This document shows positions 6,372 to 6,689 of a stretch of DNA of 6,689 nucleotides, one piece after another (position 1 is the stretch's first letter; each line of letters begins with the position of its first letter). The notes under the pieces were generated by a model. The model was given only the letters and a program-made list of their open reading frames with translations. It made no database searches and was not told the DNA's origin. Source of the DNA: an uncultured Planctomycetaceae bacterium (GTDB taxonomy: Bacteria; Planctomycetota; Planctomycetia; Planctomycetales; Planctomycetaceae); assembly GCA_903823545.1 (NCBI GenBank), contig CAIJTL010001545.1, positions 1 to 6,689 on the forward strand, written 5' to 3'. The translations under genes and the position numbers were made by a program.

Positions 6372-6689
6372 AGCCCCGCCCTTGGGAAATGTGTGAGTCC
6401 CAACTTCGTAGTCGTGTTGCCCACTTCGTCGCTCGACGTTGACCGCCGACTCGACCGAAAGCCGCATAACACGACCGCCCTATGATCGTCATTCTTGATC
6501 AGCCTTTCCGGATCGTTCGATTCACTACAAACGGAAAAGTCGAGCCATTCGTTGCGATCGCGAGGGCTGATGAGCGGAATTTCTTTCCTAAATTGCCAAG
6601 TCGCCGTTTTCTCAAAGCGTGGCAATCTCCCAAGTTGCCTTTCCTTCCAAGCTCAGAATCCTCTTGGTCGAAGTTCTCCACCCCTGCTA
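6372..6689. other. Upstream/leader region of the large gene; no supported gene
   Basis: These 318 bases contain no gene I can support. The stretch 6372-6467 is open in the large gene's frame and would be coding only if ATG 6467 is used. AAGGG (complement of 6379-6383) sits 7 bases before ATG 6371. An 8-base inverted repeat (6411-6418 / 6468-6475) encloses the alternative ATG. I see no -35/-10 pair good enough to call; the promoter probably lies between about 6480 and the window end. A plus-strand frame from ATG 6482 is open to the edge, but it matches nothing I know and has no ribosome-binding site. Confidence 0.5.

Noticed and set aside
6266..6625. Minus-strand frame of 119 codons (MPRFEKTATW...) overlapping the N-terminus of the large gene.
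   Set aside because: It overlaps the LESR-xLL leader in another frame, has no recognisable domain, and most of it would fall in the leader of the large gene.
6482..6689. Plus-strand frame from ATG 6482 (MIVILDQPFRIVRF...) open to the window edge, possibly a divergent gene.
   Set aside because: There is no ribosome-binding site, no recognisable family, and the later residues look like non-coding translation. It needs sequence beyond the window.

Overview
The window looks like part of a planctomycete chromosome (phylum Planctomycetota). The strongest evidence is the large minus-strand protein: near its N-terminus it carries a variant of the planctomycete 'LEPR-xLL' sorting motif (here LESRSLLSA), preceded by a short basic leader and followed by a very long extracellular multidomain body. 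The moderately GC-rich sequence and the GGCTGACGC-type intergenic hairpin would fit that assignment, but I could not check them against any genome.

Layout. At the left edge, on the plus strand, lies the C-terminal two thirds of a D-isomer-specific 2-hydroxyacid dehydrogenase (1-694, cut by the window edge). A 62-base gap containing a small hairpin leads to a complete alpha/beta-hydrolase gene (757-1644), so the two may be co-transcribed. Both look like cytoplasmic metabolic enzymes with complete catalytic residues; their substrates cannot be read from the sequence. A 146-base convergent intergenic region follows. It holds a strong hairpin with a T-tract on the minus strand, which fits an intrinsic terminator for the gene on the right.

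Most of the window (1791-6371, minus strand) is one gene for a secreted or surface protein of about 1526 residues. In order it contains: a basic N-terminus with the LESR-xLL motif; a beta-rich lead-in module; 27 tandem RTX-type calcium-binding nonapeptides; a five-repeat beta-propeller-like region; a zinc metalloprotease domain of leishmanolysin (M8) type, with HELGH, a distant third His and a Met-turn; a Pro/Thr linker; a jelly-roll-like beta domain of the sort seen in PEP-CTERM proteins; a short RTX block; a second lead-in-like module; and another 27 RTX nonapeptides with a short tail. A calcium-stabilised, rigid extracellular scaffold presenting a protease is the simplest reading.

The right end (6372-6689) has no gene I can support. 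It is probably the leader and promoter region of the large gene, and contains an 8-base inverted repeat enclosing an alternative upstream ATG. Nothing here looks like a mobile element, CRISPR array, tRNA or rRNA. The most unusual item is the architecture of the large protein: an M8-like protease, rather than a serralysin, set between two RTX arrays.
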